From contig NC_016041.1 in assembly GCF_000226565.1 (NCBI RefSeq), positions 434,001 to 498,000 on the forward strand: DNA of 64,000 nucleotides. Reading direction: 5' to 3'. Below the pieces are notes generated by a model, which was given only the letters and a program-made list of their open reading frames with translations, made no database searches and was not told where the DNA came from. The translations under genes were made by a program, and so were the position numbers. Position 1 is the first letter of the stretch, and every line of letters begins with the position of its first letter. This document shows positions 45,699 through 56,020 of the stretch, piece after piece. Origin of the DNA: Glaciecola nitratireducens FR1064 (GTDB lineage Bacteria; Pseudomonadota; Gammaproteobacteria; Enterobacterales; Alteromonadaceae).

Positions 45699-45735
45699 AA
45701 AGGGCATCGTGAATATTTGTATCACGATGCCTTTT
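45699..45735. terminator. Bidirectional terminator between the tricorn-like and efpL genes
   Basis: A 10-bp stem GGCATCGTGA / TCACGATGCC with a 9-nt loop, A-run on the left and T-run on the right. It serves both convergent genes. Confidence 0.9.
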
Positions 45736-45781
45736 AGCGTCAATTATTCTGACTAATAAGATTGAAGTGGATAGGCGCTTG

Positions 45782-46348
45782 TTAAGCTCGGCTTGTAAAT
45801 TTAACGTCCGCCGTATTTACTTTTATCTTTTCACCTGTCGAAATGTACTCAGGTACTTGAACAGTCAAGCCAGTCGACAGCACCGCTGGTTTTGTGCGTG
45901 CGCTTGCAGATGCACCTTTTATTGAAGGATCGGTTTCAGTAATGACTAAATCAACAGATGCTGGTAATTCGAGTCCTACTGGCTTGTCGTCTACTATCAG
46001 CACCTGCAAACCAGTGGTTTCTTCAGTAATAAATAGAAGCTCTTCACTGATGGTTTCTTTATCGATTGAATAGGGAGTGTAGTCCTCATTATCCATAAAA
46101 ACATATTCGTCGCCATCGTTGTAAGAGAACATCACTTTTTTCTTATTGAACTCCGCAGTATTGATCATTTCATCAGCTTTGAAACTCTCATCTGCTTTAG
46201 CACCGGTCGCAACTTCATATAGACGCATTCTATATAAACTTGCTCCTGCTCTGCCGCTTGGAGTTAGCTTCGCTATATCCTTTACAAAATAGACTTTTCC
46301 ATTATGTTCAATGGCTGCATGTTTCTTTATTTCACTGGCTTTTGGCAT
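45782..46348 (-). CDS. efpL: Elongation factor P-like protein EfpL (YeiP)
   Basis: A 188-residue EF-P paralogue with the three-domain EF-P fold. The loop that carries the modified Lys in EF-P reads [13 protein letters not shown], with Arg33 at the tip, the EfpL/YeiP hallmark. It begins MPKASEIKK as in YeiP. EfpL helps ribosomes past stalling motifs such as polyproline and other sequences. A single gene, 131 nt after the class III cyclase on the same strand, closed by a shared terminator. Confidence 0.92.
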   Translation of the reverse strand: MPKASEIKKHAAIEHNGKVYFVKDIAKLTPSGRAGASLYRMRLYEVATGAKADESFKADEMINTAEFNKKKVMFSYNDGDEYVFMDNEDYTPYSIDKETISEELLFITEETTGLQVLIVDDKPVGLELPASVDLVITETDPSIKGASASARTKPAVLSTGLTVQVPEYISTGEKIKVNTADVKFTSRA

Positions 46349-46479
46349 ACTGCTTCTCGTTAGTGTTGATAGTAAAATTTAACTTGGTTTTAGAATAAAA
46401 AGTTAAAGCGCATCGGTTAAAGATAGCACATTTTATAACTTAAGCTGTCACTCAGAAAAACGTTCAGGCTGCTTATCTT

Positions 46480-47520
46480 CTAACTATTGCCAAGTTGTAG
46501 CACACCGTCCCAGTCATCTGGGACGCCATGTAAAATGAGCTGTTCTACTGAGGTGACATGTTGCTTTAGGATAGGATCCTGCGGATGTTGTTTTTTCGCG
46601 GCACGGAATACAGAGAGTGCTTCTCTCAAGTTACCCTCCATACGGAAAGCCAAACCTTTCTGGATAGCGTCAACCGTATCTAAGCGTTCCTGTTGTAACT
46701 CGTCGGATAGATGAGTCATGACTTCAACAAGTTTTATAGGCTCGTTGCGCCCTTTTACTCTAACCCAATCAATGGTGCGCGAGACAAATGCATGGTCGGC
46801 CATCGCAATTAATTGTTCACTAACAATAATATCCACGTTGTATATCGACTTCAATGTCTCAAGGCGTTGAGCAATATTAACGCTATCGCCAATGACTGTT
46901 GTGTCCATTCTATCGTCAGACCCCACGGTGCCAATAATAACCGGGCCAAAATGAATGCCAATACCAATACTCACAGCAGAGTAACCACTTTTTGCACGAT
47001 GTTGGTTATATAAAATTAGCGCACGATTTAGGCCGATAGCGGCGCGGATAGCGTCTTGTGCTTTGTCACAGTCTGAACCCTCAGGGCTATCGAACAATGC
47101 CATAATTGCATCGCCAATAAACTTATCAATAAAGCCTTTATTGTCGTGGATCGGCGCGTTCATTCTTAAGAAATATGAATTTAGGAAATTCAAAAGCTCT
47201 TGCGGGGTCATTTTTTCTGACAGACTGGTGAAGCCACGAATATCGCAAAATAAGATAGCGACGTTATCTTCATCTGCATGACCGAGTTCGAGCGCTCCGC
47301 CTTTCTTATAAATATGGTCAAAAAATTGTCGAGGTACAAATTTTTGGAAGTTTTGGTTTAGCTGCATAGCCTCATCAGCTTTTAGCCGATGAGATCGTTC
47401 TTCTGTGTCTCTATACTGCACCAATTTATTTTTGATGCGTTTAGCTTTACGCAAGGTAACTAACCACAGCGCAGTACACGAAACCGCATAAATTGATAAA
47501 CCAATAACCCAAAACAACAC
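46480..47520 (-). CDS. Class III adenylate/guanylate cyclase
   Basis: A 346-residue protein with one N-terminal membrane helix (residues 1-20), a linker helix and a class III cyclase domain (about 85-260). Metal-binding Asp residues are in LFCDIRGFTS and DKFIGDAIMALFD; the MDTTVIGDSVNIAQRLE motif is canonical. A C-terminal region (about 280-346) has TPR-like helices. The Lys and Asp at the substrate positions favour ATP, so cAMP is the more likely product. Translation begins at GTG with AAGGA 10 nt upstream. It lies 15 nt after hemL, so pyrB, hemL and this gene look like one operon. Confidence 0.88.
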   Translation of the reverse strand: MLFWVIGLSIYAVSCTALWLVTLRKAKRIKNKLVQYRDTEERSHRLKADEAMQLNQNFQKFVPRQFFDHIYKKGGALELGHADEDNVAILFCDIRGFTSLSEKMTPQELLNFLNSYFLRMNAPIHDNKGFIDKFIGDAIMALFDSPEGSDCDKAQDAIRAAIGLNRALILYNQHRAKSGYSAVSIGIGIHFGPVIIGTVGSDDRMDTTVIGDSVNIAQRLETLKSIYNVDIIVSEQLIAMADHAFVSRTIDWVRVKGRNEPIKLVEVMTHLSDELQQERLDTVDAIQKGLAFRMEGNLREALSVFRAAKKQHPQDPILKQHVTSVEQLILHGVPDDWDGVLQLGNS

Positions 47521-47535
47521 AGACTTAACTTCCTT

Positions 47536-48828
47536 TTACTTCGCAGTGATTTGCTTAAACGCTCTGTCAGCCGCTGCTATTGTTGCTTCAATAACGTCAA
47601 TGCTGTGCATTTTAGACACAAAACCAGCTTCGTATGATGCGGGCGCTAAGTAAACGCCTTCGTTGAGCATTGCATGGTAGAACTGATTAAACTGCGCAGT
47701 ATTACAATTAATTGCTTGCTTGTAATTCGTAACGTGCTCTACGTCGGTGAAGAATATACCAAACATACTACCAGCGACATTTATACTCATAGGTATATTA
47801 TTTTTATGTGCGGTATCTCTAATACCTTCAGCCAGTATCTTAGTATTCTCAAAAATACTGTCATAGAAACCTGGTTCCGCTAACTGTGATAGTGCTGCAA
47901 GCCCTGCAGCCATTGCAATAGGGTTACCTGACAATGTTCCCGCTTGGTATATCGGACCGGTTGGCGCGATGTGAGTCAGTATTTTCTTTTTACCGCCAAA
48001 GGCGCCTACAGGCATTCCGCCGCCAATGACTTTACCAAGACAAGTGAGATCCGGTTCTACGCCATAACGTTCTTGCGCACCGCCCAAAGAAACTCTGAAT
48101 CCAGTCATCACTTCATCAAAAATAAGCAGTGCACCATAATGGTCGCATATGCTTCGTAAGCCTTCAAGAAAGCCTTCGACAGGGGGGATGCAGTTCATGT
48201 TACCAGCAACGGGTTCCACAATAATGCACGAAATATCGTCACCATGCTCATCAAAAGCAGCTTGCACTGAGTCGAGATCATTGAAGTCGACGGTTAAGGT
48301 GTGTTTAGCAAAGTCGTCAGGGACACCCGGTGAACTTGGCACGCCTAAGGTGAGCGCTCCTGAACCGGCTTTTACAAGTAGAGAATCGGCGTGGCCGTGA
48401 TAACAGCCCTCAAACTTTAATATTTTGTTTTTACTGGTATAGCCACGGGCTAGGCGAATTGCGCTCATTGTGGCTTCGGTGCCCGAATTTACCATGCGCA
48501 CCATTTCCATCGATGGTACCAATTTATTGACTAATTCAGCCATAATAATTTCAGCCTCGGTGGGGGCACCGTAGCTCAAACCAAATTCAGATGCATCAAT
48601 AACTGCCTGTCTGACTTCAGCGTTATTATGACCCAATACCATCGGGCCCCAAGAACAAATATAGTCAATGTAACGATTACCGTCTACGTCCCACATGTAA
48701 GGACCATCGGCTTTGTTGATGAAGCGAGGTGTACCACCGACGGCTTTGAATGCGCGAACCGGCGAATTTACGCCGCCAGGAATAGTAATTTGAGCTCTTT
48801 CGAAAAGTTTTTCAGATTGGGTTGTCAT
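47536..48828 (-). CDS. hemL: Glutamate-1-semialdehyde 2,1-aminomutase
   Basis: A 430-residue PLP enzyme making 5-aminolevulinate from glutamate-1-semialdehyde in the C5 heme pathway. The PLP Lys is in [17 protein letters not shown], and [11 protein letters not shown] plus [10 protein letters not shown] are typical of HemL. Length is normal. The start lies 2 nt after the pyrB stop. It supplies heme precursors that the DyP peroxidase and respiratory chain would need, though that link is general. Confidence 0.95.
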   Translation of the reverse strand: MTTQSEKLFERAQITIPGGVNSPVRAFKAVGGTPRFINKADGPYMWDVDGNRYIDYICSWGPMVLGHNNAEVRQAVIDASEFGLSYGAPTEAEIIMAELVNKLVPSMEMVRMVNSGTEATMSAIRLARGYTSKNKILKFEGCYHGHADSLLVKAGSGALTLGVPSSPGVPDDFAKHTLTVDFNDLDSVQAAFDEHGDDISCIIVEPVAGNMNCIPPVEGFLEGLRSICDHYGALLIFDEVMTGFRVSLGGAQERYGVEPDLTCLGKVIGGGMPVGAFGGKKKILTHIAPTGPIYQAGTLSGNPIAMAAGLAALSQLAEPGFYDSIFENTKILAEGIRDTAHKNNIPMSINVAGSMFGIFFTDVEHVTNYKQAINCNTAQFNQFYHAMLNEGVYLAPASYEAGFVSKMHSIDVIEATIAAADRAFKQITAK

Positions 48829-48830
48829 AG

Positions 48831-49847
48831 TTAGCTTTGGCCTTTATTGCTGTACCAATGTACGGGTCTGTCGAAGTCTGAAACTTTATCTTCAACGCCT
48901 AAGGTCAAAGCAAATAATGCCATTCTGACCAATACGCCGTTATCAGTTTGTCTAAAAATCGCCAGATTAGGATTTAGATTTAGATCGTTATCCAATTCAT
49001 TCGCTTCCACTCGAGAGTCTCGTGGTAGCGGATGCATAATCACTGTTTTGGATTGGAAGTGTTTGGTATAAATTTCTTGATTCAAACGAAACTTCCCTCG
49101 AAATTTATTTGCTTCATCTTGTGACGGAAAACGTTCCTCTTGTATGCGGGTTTGATAGCAGATATCCGCATCGAAACTGCCTTCTAATTGCTCTGTTATT
49201 GTTAATTTGTGACCTGCATTTGTAATCATATCGCAAATATACGCCGGCATACTTAGCTCATGCGGTGATATTAGAGTGAAGTGGATATTTTTATACAAAC
49301 ACAATAGCTTTGATAGGGAGTGTACGGTGCGGCCATATTTTAGATCGCCAATCATCGCAATGTTTAGGCCATCAATCCCTTCGCCGTGAGACTTTCTTTC
49401 TTTTTCGATAGTATACAAGTCGAGCAATGCTTGCGTTGGATGCTCGTTTGCACCATCGCCACCATTAATAACCGGAACTCTGCTTCCTTCTGCAAACTCC
49501 GCGACCGAGCCCGCTTGTGGATGGCGCATGGCGATAATGTCGGAATAGCCGCTTAAGACTCTTGCGGTATCATATAAAGACTCACCTTTTGCCAAGGCAG
49601 AATTACTCATACCGGTGGTTTCTCTAACTTCGCCGCCAAGTAAATTGAATGCGGTGCCGAAACTGACTCTTGTTCTTGTGCTTGGTTCGAAAAATAGGTT
49701 TCCCAATATCGCCCCTTCCAGAACCTGAGTCCGTTTTTTACGAAGCGCATAAGGCAGCATGCTATCGGCAACCATAAAGACTTTTTCAATTGCACCTCGG
49801 TCAAACTGAGCAACACTTAATACATGATTACCAGTAAATACAGTCAT
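48831..49847 (-). CDS. pyrB: Aspartate carbamoyltransferase catalytic chain
   Basis: A 338-residue enzyme of pyrimidine synthesis, joining carbamoyl phosphate to aspartate. The carbamoyl-phosphate motif [11 protein letters not shown] and the HPTQALLD and HPLPR motifs are present. No pyrI regulatory subunit gene follows; instead hemL begins 2 nt later. A C-terminal extension ([16 protein letters not shown]) makes it longer than E. coli PyrB, as in several marine gammaproteobacteria. The ATG at 49847 with AAGG 10 nt upstream is preferred over an in-frame TTG further out. Confidence 0.93.
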   Translation of the reverse strand: MTVFTGNHVLSVAQFDRGAIEKVFMVADSMLPYALRKKRTQVLEGAILGNLFFEPSTRTRVSFGTAFNLLGGEVRETTGMSNSALAKGESLYDTARVLSGYSDIIAMRHPQAGSVAEFAEGSRVPVINGGDGANEHPTQALLDLYTIEKERKSHGEGIDGLNIAMIGDLKYGRTVHSLSKLLCLYKNIHFTLISPHELSMPAYICDMITNAGHKLTITEQLEGSFDADICYQTRIQEERFPSQDEANKFRGKFRLNQEIYTKHFQSKTVIMHPLPRDSRVEANELDNDLNLNPNLAIFRQTDNGVLVRMALFALTLGVEDKVSDFDRPVHWYSNKGQS

Positions 49848-49967
49848 GAAAACGGCGCCTTTAGAGTGAAATATCAATTGCGGTAGAGTTTATCAAAAAA
49901 ATGCAGAATAAAGCGCTAAATTTCATCAATTTCCATTAAAAAGGTCAGATAATGATGGGAGAGGTTA

Positions 49968-50654
49968 TTAGGATGACACTTTGCCATGTTCAGTAAACAG
50001 TTCCGCTATTCTTAGTGTTTTACAAACCACTTTTCTAGCATAGTCCTGAAGTTTTTCATTCTCTTGCTCATAAGGTAAACCAAGCATACTTAGCATGTGG
50101 TAGTCGCCTTTCAGTAGATTGAAAAAATCAATAGAAAGCTCCCTAGCATCGGACTCCGGTAGTGCGCTTTGAGGGTGTTTCATGAGTAAGTCTTTAACGA
50201 GGTTGACGCTATGCAGTGGGCCCGCATCATAAAACAACTGCGCCAAATGCGGATTATTCTTCGACTCACCTATAACTACCGAGTACATCGCAATAACGCG
50301 TTTATCGTTAAGCAATTGAATAAAGTTGAAGGCAATCGAATAAAGAATATCGTCGAGAGCCTGAGATTCAATGCACGAGGCGGCTTCTTCGACGCGGTAT
50401 TCTTCACATTTGCTTTCAATCACGGCGTTGTACAAAACATCTTTGTTCTGAAAGTGTGAATAAACCGTTTGTTTGGATACGCCGCTTTGTTTGGCGACAG
50501 CGTCCATAGACGTGCGATCGTAACCTTGCTGCAAGAAAAGCTCTCCTGCGTGATGCAAAATTTGCCGGCGTTTTTCGCTGCTTTTTGGCCTGCCTACCAT
50601 TCTCGGTTGGCTTTGCTCTGGCGAATTTTTAGATGATGTCGATATAGTATTCAT
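49968..50654 (-). CDS. TetR-family transcriptional regulator
   Basis: A 228-residue regulator with an N-terminal helix-turn-helix (about residues 28-75; LFLQQGYDRTSMDAVAKQSG, then SKQTVYSHFQNKD) and a C-terminal ligand-binding domain of the AefR-like type. It is divergent from the RND pump genes 253 nt away and most likely represses them and itself. A partly palindromic ACTGGACGGTCTAGT lies in the shared region as candidate operator. The first 25 residues are a polar extension. Confidence 0.88.
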   Translation of the reverse strand: MNTISTSSKNSPEQSQPRMVGRPKSSEKRRQILHHAGELFLQQGYDRTSMDAVAKQSGVSKQTVYSHFQNKDVLYNAVIESKCEEYRVEEAASCIESQALDDILYSIAFNFIQLLNDKRVIAMYSVVIGESKNNPHLAQLFYDAGPLHSVNLVKDLLMKHPQSALPESDARELSIDFFNLLKGDYHMLSMLGLPYEQENEKLQDYARKVVCKTLRIAELFTEHGKVSS

Positions 50655-50741
50655 AAGGATCTTTATATTACATGAATTGACTTACATTCGGGACAAAAAT
50701 TATTTTTTTGATTGCGTAAATTTCTGTAAAATAATAATCAA

Positions 50742-50756
50742 ACTGGACGGTCTAGT
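50742..50756. promoter_or_regulatory. Candidate TetR operator in the divergent efflux promoter region
   Basis: ACTGGACGGTCTAGT is a 15-nt near-palindrome (one mismatch pair). It lies just downstream of a weak sigma-70-like pair on the plus strand (TTGATT 50708-50713 and ATAATA 50731-50736, 17-nt spacer), at about the start of transcription of the pump genes, which is a good place for a repressor. Confidence 0.5.
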
Positions 50757-50907
50757 ATTTATGGTTTAGCATCATCAAGGGTTGTGAGTAGTCTTAAAAA
50801 CTCAGACGCGAGTATAAACATACGTAACCCTGTTGAACTAACACTGTGTTAAAAGTATTCCATGGGCAACAACATATGACATTGATTAAAGTATCGGATT
50901 CAAATAT

Positions 50908-52068
50908 ATGAACACTAATAATGCCGTAGGCAGTAAACTGTCGCTGCTCTTTCTTTGCATCAGCAGCTTTATATTGCTGATAGTGTTGATTTTATTTTCA
51001 GGTGATAAAACAGCCATTGCGTTTGCAGATGACCAATCATTAGTCATTGAAAATGCAAAAGTAAACGTACAGGCAATCTCTATTCAGTCGGCGTACACCA
51101 AGCAGCGAAAAGTGTATGGTTTGATTGAGTCTGCACAACAGGCTAACTTGGGCTTTGAACTCTCTGGCGTTATCAATGAAACACTTGTTGCGGAGGGCGA
51201 AAGGGTTGTAAAGGGTCAGATACTGGCAACGCTCGATCAGCAACGATTAATGGCTCAAAAAAAGGAGCTTGATGCTGCGTTACTGCGCGCAAAAGCCGAC
51301 GCGAAATTAGCGAGTTTATCTGCAAAAAGAACTGCTGAATTAGTTAAAAAACGACTCGAACCAGACCAACGACTAGACGAAGCAAACGCAGCCTTAGATG
51401 CCGCAAATGCGCTCGTGAACGAGGTGAGAGCGAGGCACGAAAGCCTAAATGTTGAACTTCAGAAGTCGTCACTAGTCGCGCCGTTTAATGGGCAGGTTGT
51501 AAAGCAACTGCTAGACTCTGGAACTGTCGTCACAATGGGGCAACCTGTGTTCGCTTTAATGGCGGAAGTCGACTTAGAAGCTAGAATAGGCTTACCAACG
51601 CAGTCTCCATTGGCTTTGAGTTTAGGTGAGCGCTACACACTCAGCTACGAAGACCAACCCGTACCGGCTAAACTTATCTCGCTGGCGAAACAGCGCAATA
51701 GGGCAACGCGAGCGATTGATGCCTTGTTTCAGATAGACGCGCAAGACGCAGAAAAGCTCTATCTTATGCCTGGCGATTTAGTGTCGCTATCAGTAGATGT
51801 TGAAATTGACAAACAAGGCGCTTGGATCCCTATCGGTGCCCTGTCTAATGGCGTAAGAGGTTTGTGGACTTTATTCGTTATCGATAAATCAACGGGTTCT
51901 CAAATTATCCAACCACGTAGTGTGTACGTTGAGTATATGGAGCAAGACTATGCATTCGTATCGGGAGCACTTGATCAAGGAGATTTGTTAGTAGTCTCTG
52001 GCCTTCATCGACTAACGCCTAACCAAGTAGTGCAAAACATCCAAGTGATAAACACGGCGAGAAACTAA
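50908..52068 (+). CDS. RND efflux periplasmic adaptor (membrane fusion protein)
   Basis: A 386-residue HlyD/AcrA-like protein. An N-terminal membrane helix (about 12-32) anchors it; a biotinyl-lipoyl-like domain with GELV-type spacing surrounds a coiled-coil hairpin (about 110-180, rich in Lys/Ala/Glu), then beta-barrel domains. It links the inner membrane pump to an outer membrane channel; no TolC-like gene is nearby. The pump gene starts 3 nt later. Control by the divergent TetR protein is likely. Confidence 0.9.
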   Translation: MNTNNAVGSKLSLLFLCISSFILLIVLILFSGDKTAIAFADDQSLVIENAKVNVQAISIQSAYTKQRKVYGLIESAQQANLGFELSGVINETLVAEGERVVKGQILATLDQQRLMAQKKELDAALLRAKADAKLASLSAKRTAELVKKRLEPDQRLDEANAALDAANALVNEVRARHESLNVELQKSSLVAPFNGQVVKQLLDSGTVVTMGQPVFALMAEVDLEARIGLPTQSPLALSLGERYTLSYEDQPVPAKLISLAKQRNRATRAIDALFQIDAQDAEKLYLMPGDLVSLSVDVEIDKQGAWIPIGALSNGVRGLWTLFVIDKSTGSQIIQPRSVYVEYMEQDYAFVSGALDQGDLLVVSGLHRLTPNQVVQNIQVINTARN

Positions 52069-52071
52069 GCG

Positions 52072-55000
52072 ATGTCGAACGTGCAGAATAAATCACCCTG
52101 GTATACCACTTTTTTTCGCAGTGGCCATTTACTTGTTTTGAGTATTATCATCATTCTTGTTGCTGGCTTGTCGGCTGTTAGCAGCTTGCCTCGTTTAGAA
52201 GACCCGCGCATCGATCTGCGAAATGTGCTTATTCTTACCTCTTATCCTGGTGCTTCGCCAGAGCGAGTTGAAGCATTGGTATCCGATGTATTGGAAGATG
52301 AACTTCGCGAGTTATACGAAATTAAAGAAATTAAATCTACCTCAAAAGCGGGTTTCTCTAGCTTATTGGTTGAACTGCAAGATTGGGTAGACGACTCAAG
52401 TAATCAGCAAATATTCTCAAAAATCAGAGATAGCCTTGAGAATGCATCCGCGAAACTCCCAGTAGGCGCGAGCAAACCGTTGCTAGAGGACAAGCGCGGA
52501 GCGACAGCATTTACCATGCTAATTTCTATTGATGCAGCAAATCCAGACACAACGTCGCTATCTGTATCAGGTAGGCTCGCCAGCGAATTAGTGGACCGAG
52601 TGCGCAATGTTCCGGGAACCGAGCTAGTGCGCTTATATGGTCACCCGATAGAAGAAATTGTGGTTGCGCTTAACCCTCAAGCCCTAGCTGCGGCAGGATT
52701 GAGTATTGCGCAAGTAAGTGACCGTATTCGCAGTGCAGATTCAAAATTACCCGCGGGCGTATTGCGTACTGATCAAAAGAACATCCGCGTGCAGGTGGCT
52801 GAGCCACTCGAAAACTTAGATATTGTTGCAAATATCCCATTGGTCGCAGCTGATGGAAGCTATTTGCGCTTAGCAGATGTTGCAACAATTGAGCAATCAT
52901 GGCAAACACCGGAGCGCGAGTTTGCGTTTGTTGATGGTCAGCGCACCATTTTTATGGCTGCCCGCATGCAAACTACAGTAAGAGTGGATCAATGGACCGA
53001 AGCAGTAAAAAGCAAAATTGCTGATTTTAATACCGAGTTTGATGGCACGTCGCAGGCAAACATGGTGTTCGAGCAAAATGAATACACGCAGGCCCGTTTG
53101 ACCGAACTCACTGAGAATCTGCTGCTCGGGTCTTTGGTTGTCATGTTAGTTATTCTTGTGTTTATGGGGGCTAGAGCAAGTTGGATAGTTGGTTTGGCGC
53201 TGCCTCTATGCGCAGCCTTTGCCATTTTCTCTCTTAGTTTCTTCGATCAACAAATTCATCAAATGTCCATTTTTGGTATTATTATCGCTATCGGTCTACT
53301 TATCGACAATGCGATAGTTATTACCGATGAAATCAGACTGAACTTGCTTGACCAAAATTTAACGCGTTTGCAGGCACTCGAAAAGTCAGTGAAACATTTG
53401 TTTTCGCCGCTATTAGCGTCAACGCTAACGACAGTCTTAGGCTTTATGCCTATCTTTCTATTAACTGGCAATATTGGTGATTTTATCGGTGCAATTGCCA
53501 TCAGTGTGGTTATGGCTTTGCTGGGGTCACTGGCTATTTCACTCACGATTATCGCGGCGCTGGCTGCTCGATATCTGCCGAGAGATGGTGGTGTTGGGCA
53601 CGCTTGGTATCGGCGTGGTTGGCAGATGCCTGCAGTGTCGCATCAATTTTCAAAATTGTTAGGCAAGCTGATAAAGCGACCCTTGCTGGTATTGCCGCTG
53701 ATTAGTATTTTTTGTCTATCTGGCTTTGTGCTATCGCAGCAACTACCAAGTGTTTTCTTTCCTAGTGCAGACAGAGATCAATTTGAAATTTATGTGTGGT
53801 TACCTAATGGTGCGTCGATTAAGCAAACTAAACAGGTAGCGCAAAGCATTGATGTCCTTATTCGAGAAAAGCAGGAGGTGCAGCAAGTTACTTGGTTAGT
53901 GGGCGCTTCCACACCTTCTATATACTATAACCAAGTGATGTCGCGAGACAATTCCCCCGAGTTTGCTAACGCTGTTGTCACCACCAACTCCATTGCTGGA
54001 GCGGCCGCGTTAATACCTAAACTGCAGTATGAACTGCAGGATGCTTATCCGAACGCGCAAATTGTTGTGCGTCCATTTGGCCAAGGGCCACCGATACCTG
54101 CACCCATCGAAGTGGACATTTTTGGACCAGACATCAATACACTGAATGCCTTGGGTGAACAAGTGCGTTTAGCGATGAGCAAAGTTCCGGGTATTACTCA
54201 AACGATTGCCTCAATTACAACAGGTGAGCCTGAGTTGCAATATGATGTGTCTGAAAATGATTCTTATATTGCGCAGTTGTCCTTAACCGAAATTGCAAAA
54301 CAGTTACAGCTGGCGCTTGCAGGAACAACCGGCGGTTCTGTACTGCAGGGAACTGAAGAGTTACCGGTAAGAGTCAGAATCAATGACTATCAACGCGGCA
54401 GCATGAAGGAATTAGACGCTTTGCCGCTTATGAATCGAGAGTTGATTCAAAATGGAGCCAGCATTGGTGTGGCTTCATTGGGTGAATTCACCCTAGTACC
54501 CAGCATAAGCGGCATCACCCGATTAGACGGAGAACGTGTAAATAAAGTTCAGGCGTTCTTGCTGCAAGGCGTTCCTGCTATTGACGCCAGTGAACAGTTG
54601 CGCGAGCTTCTCGAAAATGGTGATTTTGTGTTGCCTCAAGGCTATCGAATAAAGATGGCTGGGGACGCAGATGAGCAGCAGCAAGCGCTTGGACAGTTGG
54701 CTACCTATGCTCCAGTGTTGTTAGTGCTTATGATCACGGCGTTAATTCTTACCTTCAATAGTGTCAGATTTGCCGCTGTTATTGGCATGGTAGCGGTATT
54801 GTCAGTTGGACTTGGTATGTTCAGCTTATGGGTGTCAGGTTTACCAATTGGTTTCAATCCTCTATTGGGCAGTGCCGGATTGATAGGTGTGGCGATTAAC
54901 GGATCAATCGTTGTGATCGCGGCTATTAACGGAAATGCGAAGGCTAAAAGTGGGGATACCAAAGCTATTGTTGAAGAAACTATGAGCTGCAGTCGACACA

Positions 55001-55215
55001 TTCTATCGACCACATTCACCACGGTGGGAGGCCTTATTCCGCTATTGCTATTTTCACAAGGTTCTTTCTGGCCACCGCTCGCTGTCGTGTTGGCAGGCGG
55101 GGTTGGTTTCTCTGTTATCTTGTCATTATTTTTTACTCCCACAATTGTTGCAATGATGTGTAGAATACGCACTAGTAAGCTACAAAAACGAGCGCAAAGA
55201 ACGGCTAATGCCTAA
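52072..55215 (+). CDS. RND efflux pump, inner membrane permease
   Basis: A 1047-residue HAE1-type RND permease with the two-times-six helix layout and two large periplasmic loops. The proton relay Asp412 is in GLLIDNAIVITDE (the second Asp of AcrB is Asn here), and TM10 reads IGVAINGSIVV, without the Lys of AcrB; both variants are common in this broader group. Together with the adaptor it exports lipophilic compounds such as drugs or solvents; the exact substrate is unknown. Its end overlaps a small 41-codon gene. Confidence 0.92.
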   Translation: MSNVQNKSPWYTTFFRSGHLLVLSIIIILVAGLSAVSSLPRLEDPRIDLRNVLILTSYPGASPERVEALVSDVLEDELRELYEIKEIKSTSKAGFSSLLVELQDWVDDSSNQQIFSKIRDSLENASAKLPVGASKPLLEDKRGATAFTMLISIDAANPDTTSLSVSGRLASELVDRVRNVPGTELVRLYGHPIEEIVVALNPQALAAAGLSIAQVSDRIRSADSKLPAGVLRTDQKNIRVQVAEPLENLDIVANIPLVAADGSYLRLADVATIEQSWQTPEREFAFVDGQRTIFMAARMQTTVRVDQWTEAVKSKIADFNTEFDGTSQANMVFEQNEYTQARLTELTENLLLGSLVVMLVILVFMGARASWIVGLALPLCAAFAIFSLSFFDQQIHQMSIFGIIIAIGLLIDNAIVITDEIRLNLLDQNLTRLQALEKSVKHLFSPLLASTLTTVLGFMPIFLLTGNIGDFIGAIAISVVMALLGSLAISLTIIAALAARYLPRDGGVGHAWYRRGWQMPAVSHQFSKLLGKLIKRPLLVLPLISIFCLSGFVLSQQLPSVFFPSADRDQFEIYVWLPNGASIKQTKQVAQSIDVLIREKQEVQQVTWLVGASTPSIYYNQVMSRDNSPEFANAVVTTNSIAGAAALIPKLQYELQDAYPNAQIVVRPFGQGPPIPAPIEVDIFGPDINTLNALGEQVRLAMSKVPGITQTIASITTGEPELQYDVSENDSYIAQLSLTEIAKQLQLALAGTTGGSVLQGTEELPVRVRINDYQRGSMKELDALPLMNRELIQNGASIGVASLGEFTLVPSISGITRLDGERVNKVQAFLLQGVPAIDASEQLRELLENGDFVLPQGYRIKMAGDADEQQQALGQLATYAPVLLVLMITALILTFNSVRFAAVIGMVAVLSVGLGMFSLWVSGLPIGFNPLLGSAGLIGVAINGSIVVIAAINGNAKAKSGDTKAIVEETMSCSRHILSTTFTTVGGLIPLLLFSQGSFWPPLAVVLAGGVGFSVILSLFFTPTIVAMMCRIRTSKLQKRAQRTANA

Positions 55216-55333
55216 ATTTCTCCAACAAATTAAACAATGGTGGCAAACAGATTGTGCTTTTTGCCGCCGTTCACGTTTAATAATGATATGGGGCTTAATT
55301 ATGTTGGTATTTTATTTATATGTCTGGAACTAA
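55208..55333 (+). CDS. Small 41-residue membrane protein after the RND permease
   Basis: A short frame, ATG at 55208 overlapping the permease stop by 8 nt, encoding 41 residues: a Trp/Gln-rich start (MPKFLQQIKQWWQTDC), a CAFC pair, a basic patch (RRSR) and a hydrophobic helix (LIMIWGLIMLVFYLYVW). The next gene starts 14 nt before its end, so it bridges the permease and the DUF2982 gene by overlaps on both sides, as expected of a translated, coupled gene. No family is recognised. Confidence 0.5.
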   Translation: MPKFLQQIKQWWQTDCAFCRRSRLIMIWGLIMLVFYLYVWN

Positions 55334-56018
55334 GTTCGAATCCGAATCGATTTTTATCAAAGCAGCATCAACTCACAATGGCTTGACCTCAATTTTAATC
55401 GGGTCTGGTCTGATATTATTGGGTGCGCTTGCGTGTATTTCATTACCTAAACTATTTTTTCTTCCCGGTGTTTTTGTTATCAGTGGCGGTATTGTAGGTC
55501 TGATCATCGGTTGGTTTAAATTGAAAGAGCCTAAGCACAGCCTAGAGTTAACGCGCGAACATATTATTTACTATCATCGACGCGGGAAGTGGCGAATTTC
55601 ATGGGAAAATATTCAACGCGTTGACGTCCCCCGCATAACCAAGGGGATAGAGCAGGTAGAGCTTGAAATGATTGGCTTTAGATTGCGCGATGCCGACGTT
55701 TTCCTCGATGAAATATCGCCGCGCCTTATCACCTACCTGTTGATGGAGCAACGGCCGTTGACTATGCAAAATCGTGACGCTAACTGCACATCAGGGCAAT
55801 GTTATGGCTCTGATATGATTGAGGACGACAAGTTTGTGCGTGCCAGTGGTGAGGGTATTAAAGGTATATCCGCTATGTTTGGCAACCGGATGAATAAACT
55901 GCGCAACCAATTGGGTTATGACGTTTTTATCTCTAGTAATGAAATTGATAGAGAAGCCATGCAGTTTATTGCTCTGATAAAAGATTGCCAAGCCGCTGCG
56001 GCAAAAGCTAAGGCTTAG
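55320..56018 (+). CDS. DUF2982 family membrane protein
   Basis: A 232-residue protein with two membrane helices (about 23-43 and 47-66) followed by a soluble domain with WRISWENIQRVDVPRI. It resembles the DUF2982 family of Alteromonadales; function unknown. The ATG has no ribosome binding site of its own and overlaps the small membrane ORF, pointing to translational coupling with the efflux genes. Only 2 nt separate its stop from that of the convergent histidine kinase. Confidence 0.72.
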   Translation: MSGTKFESESIFIKAASTHNGLTSILIGSGLILLGALACISLPKLFFLPGVFVISGGIVGLIIGWFKLKEPKHSLELTREHIIYYHRRGKWRISWENIQRVDVPRITKGIEQVELEMIGFRLRDADVFLDEISPRLITYLLMEQRPLTMQNRDANCTSGQCYGSDMIEDDKFVRASGEGIKGISAMFGNRMNKLRNQLGYDVFISSNEIDREAMQFIALIKDCQAAAAKAKA

Positions 56019-56020
56019 CG

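Noticed and set aside
54705-55172. 155-codon frame antisense to the RND permease
   Set aside because: Composition follows from the membrane helices on the other strand; no independent support.
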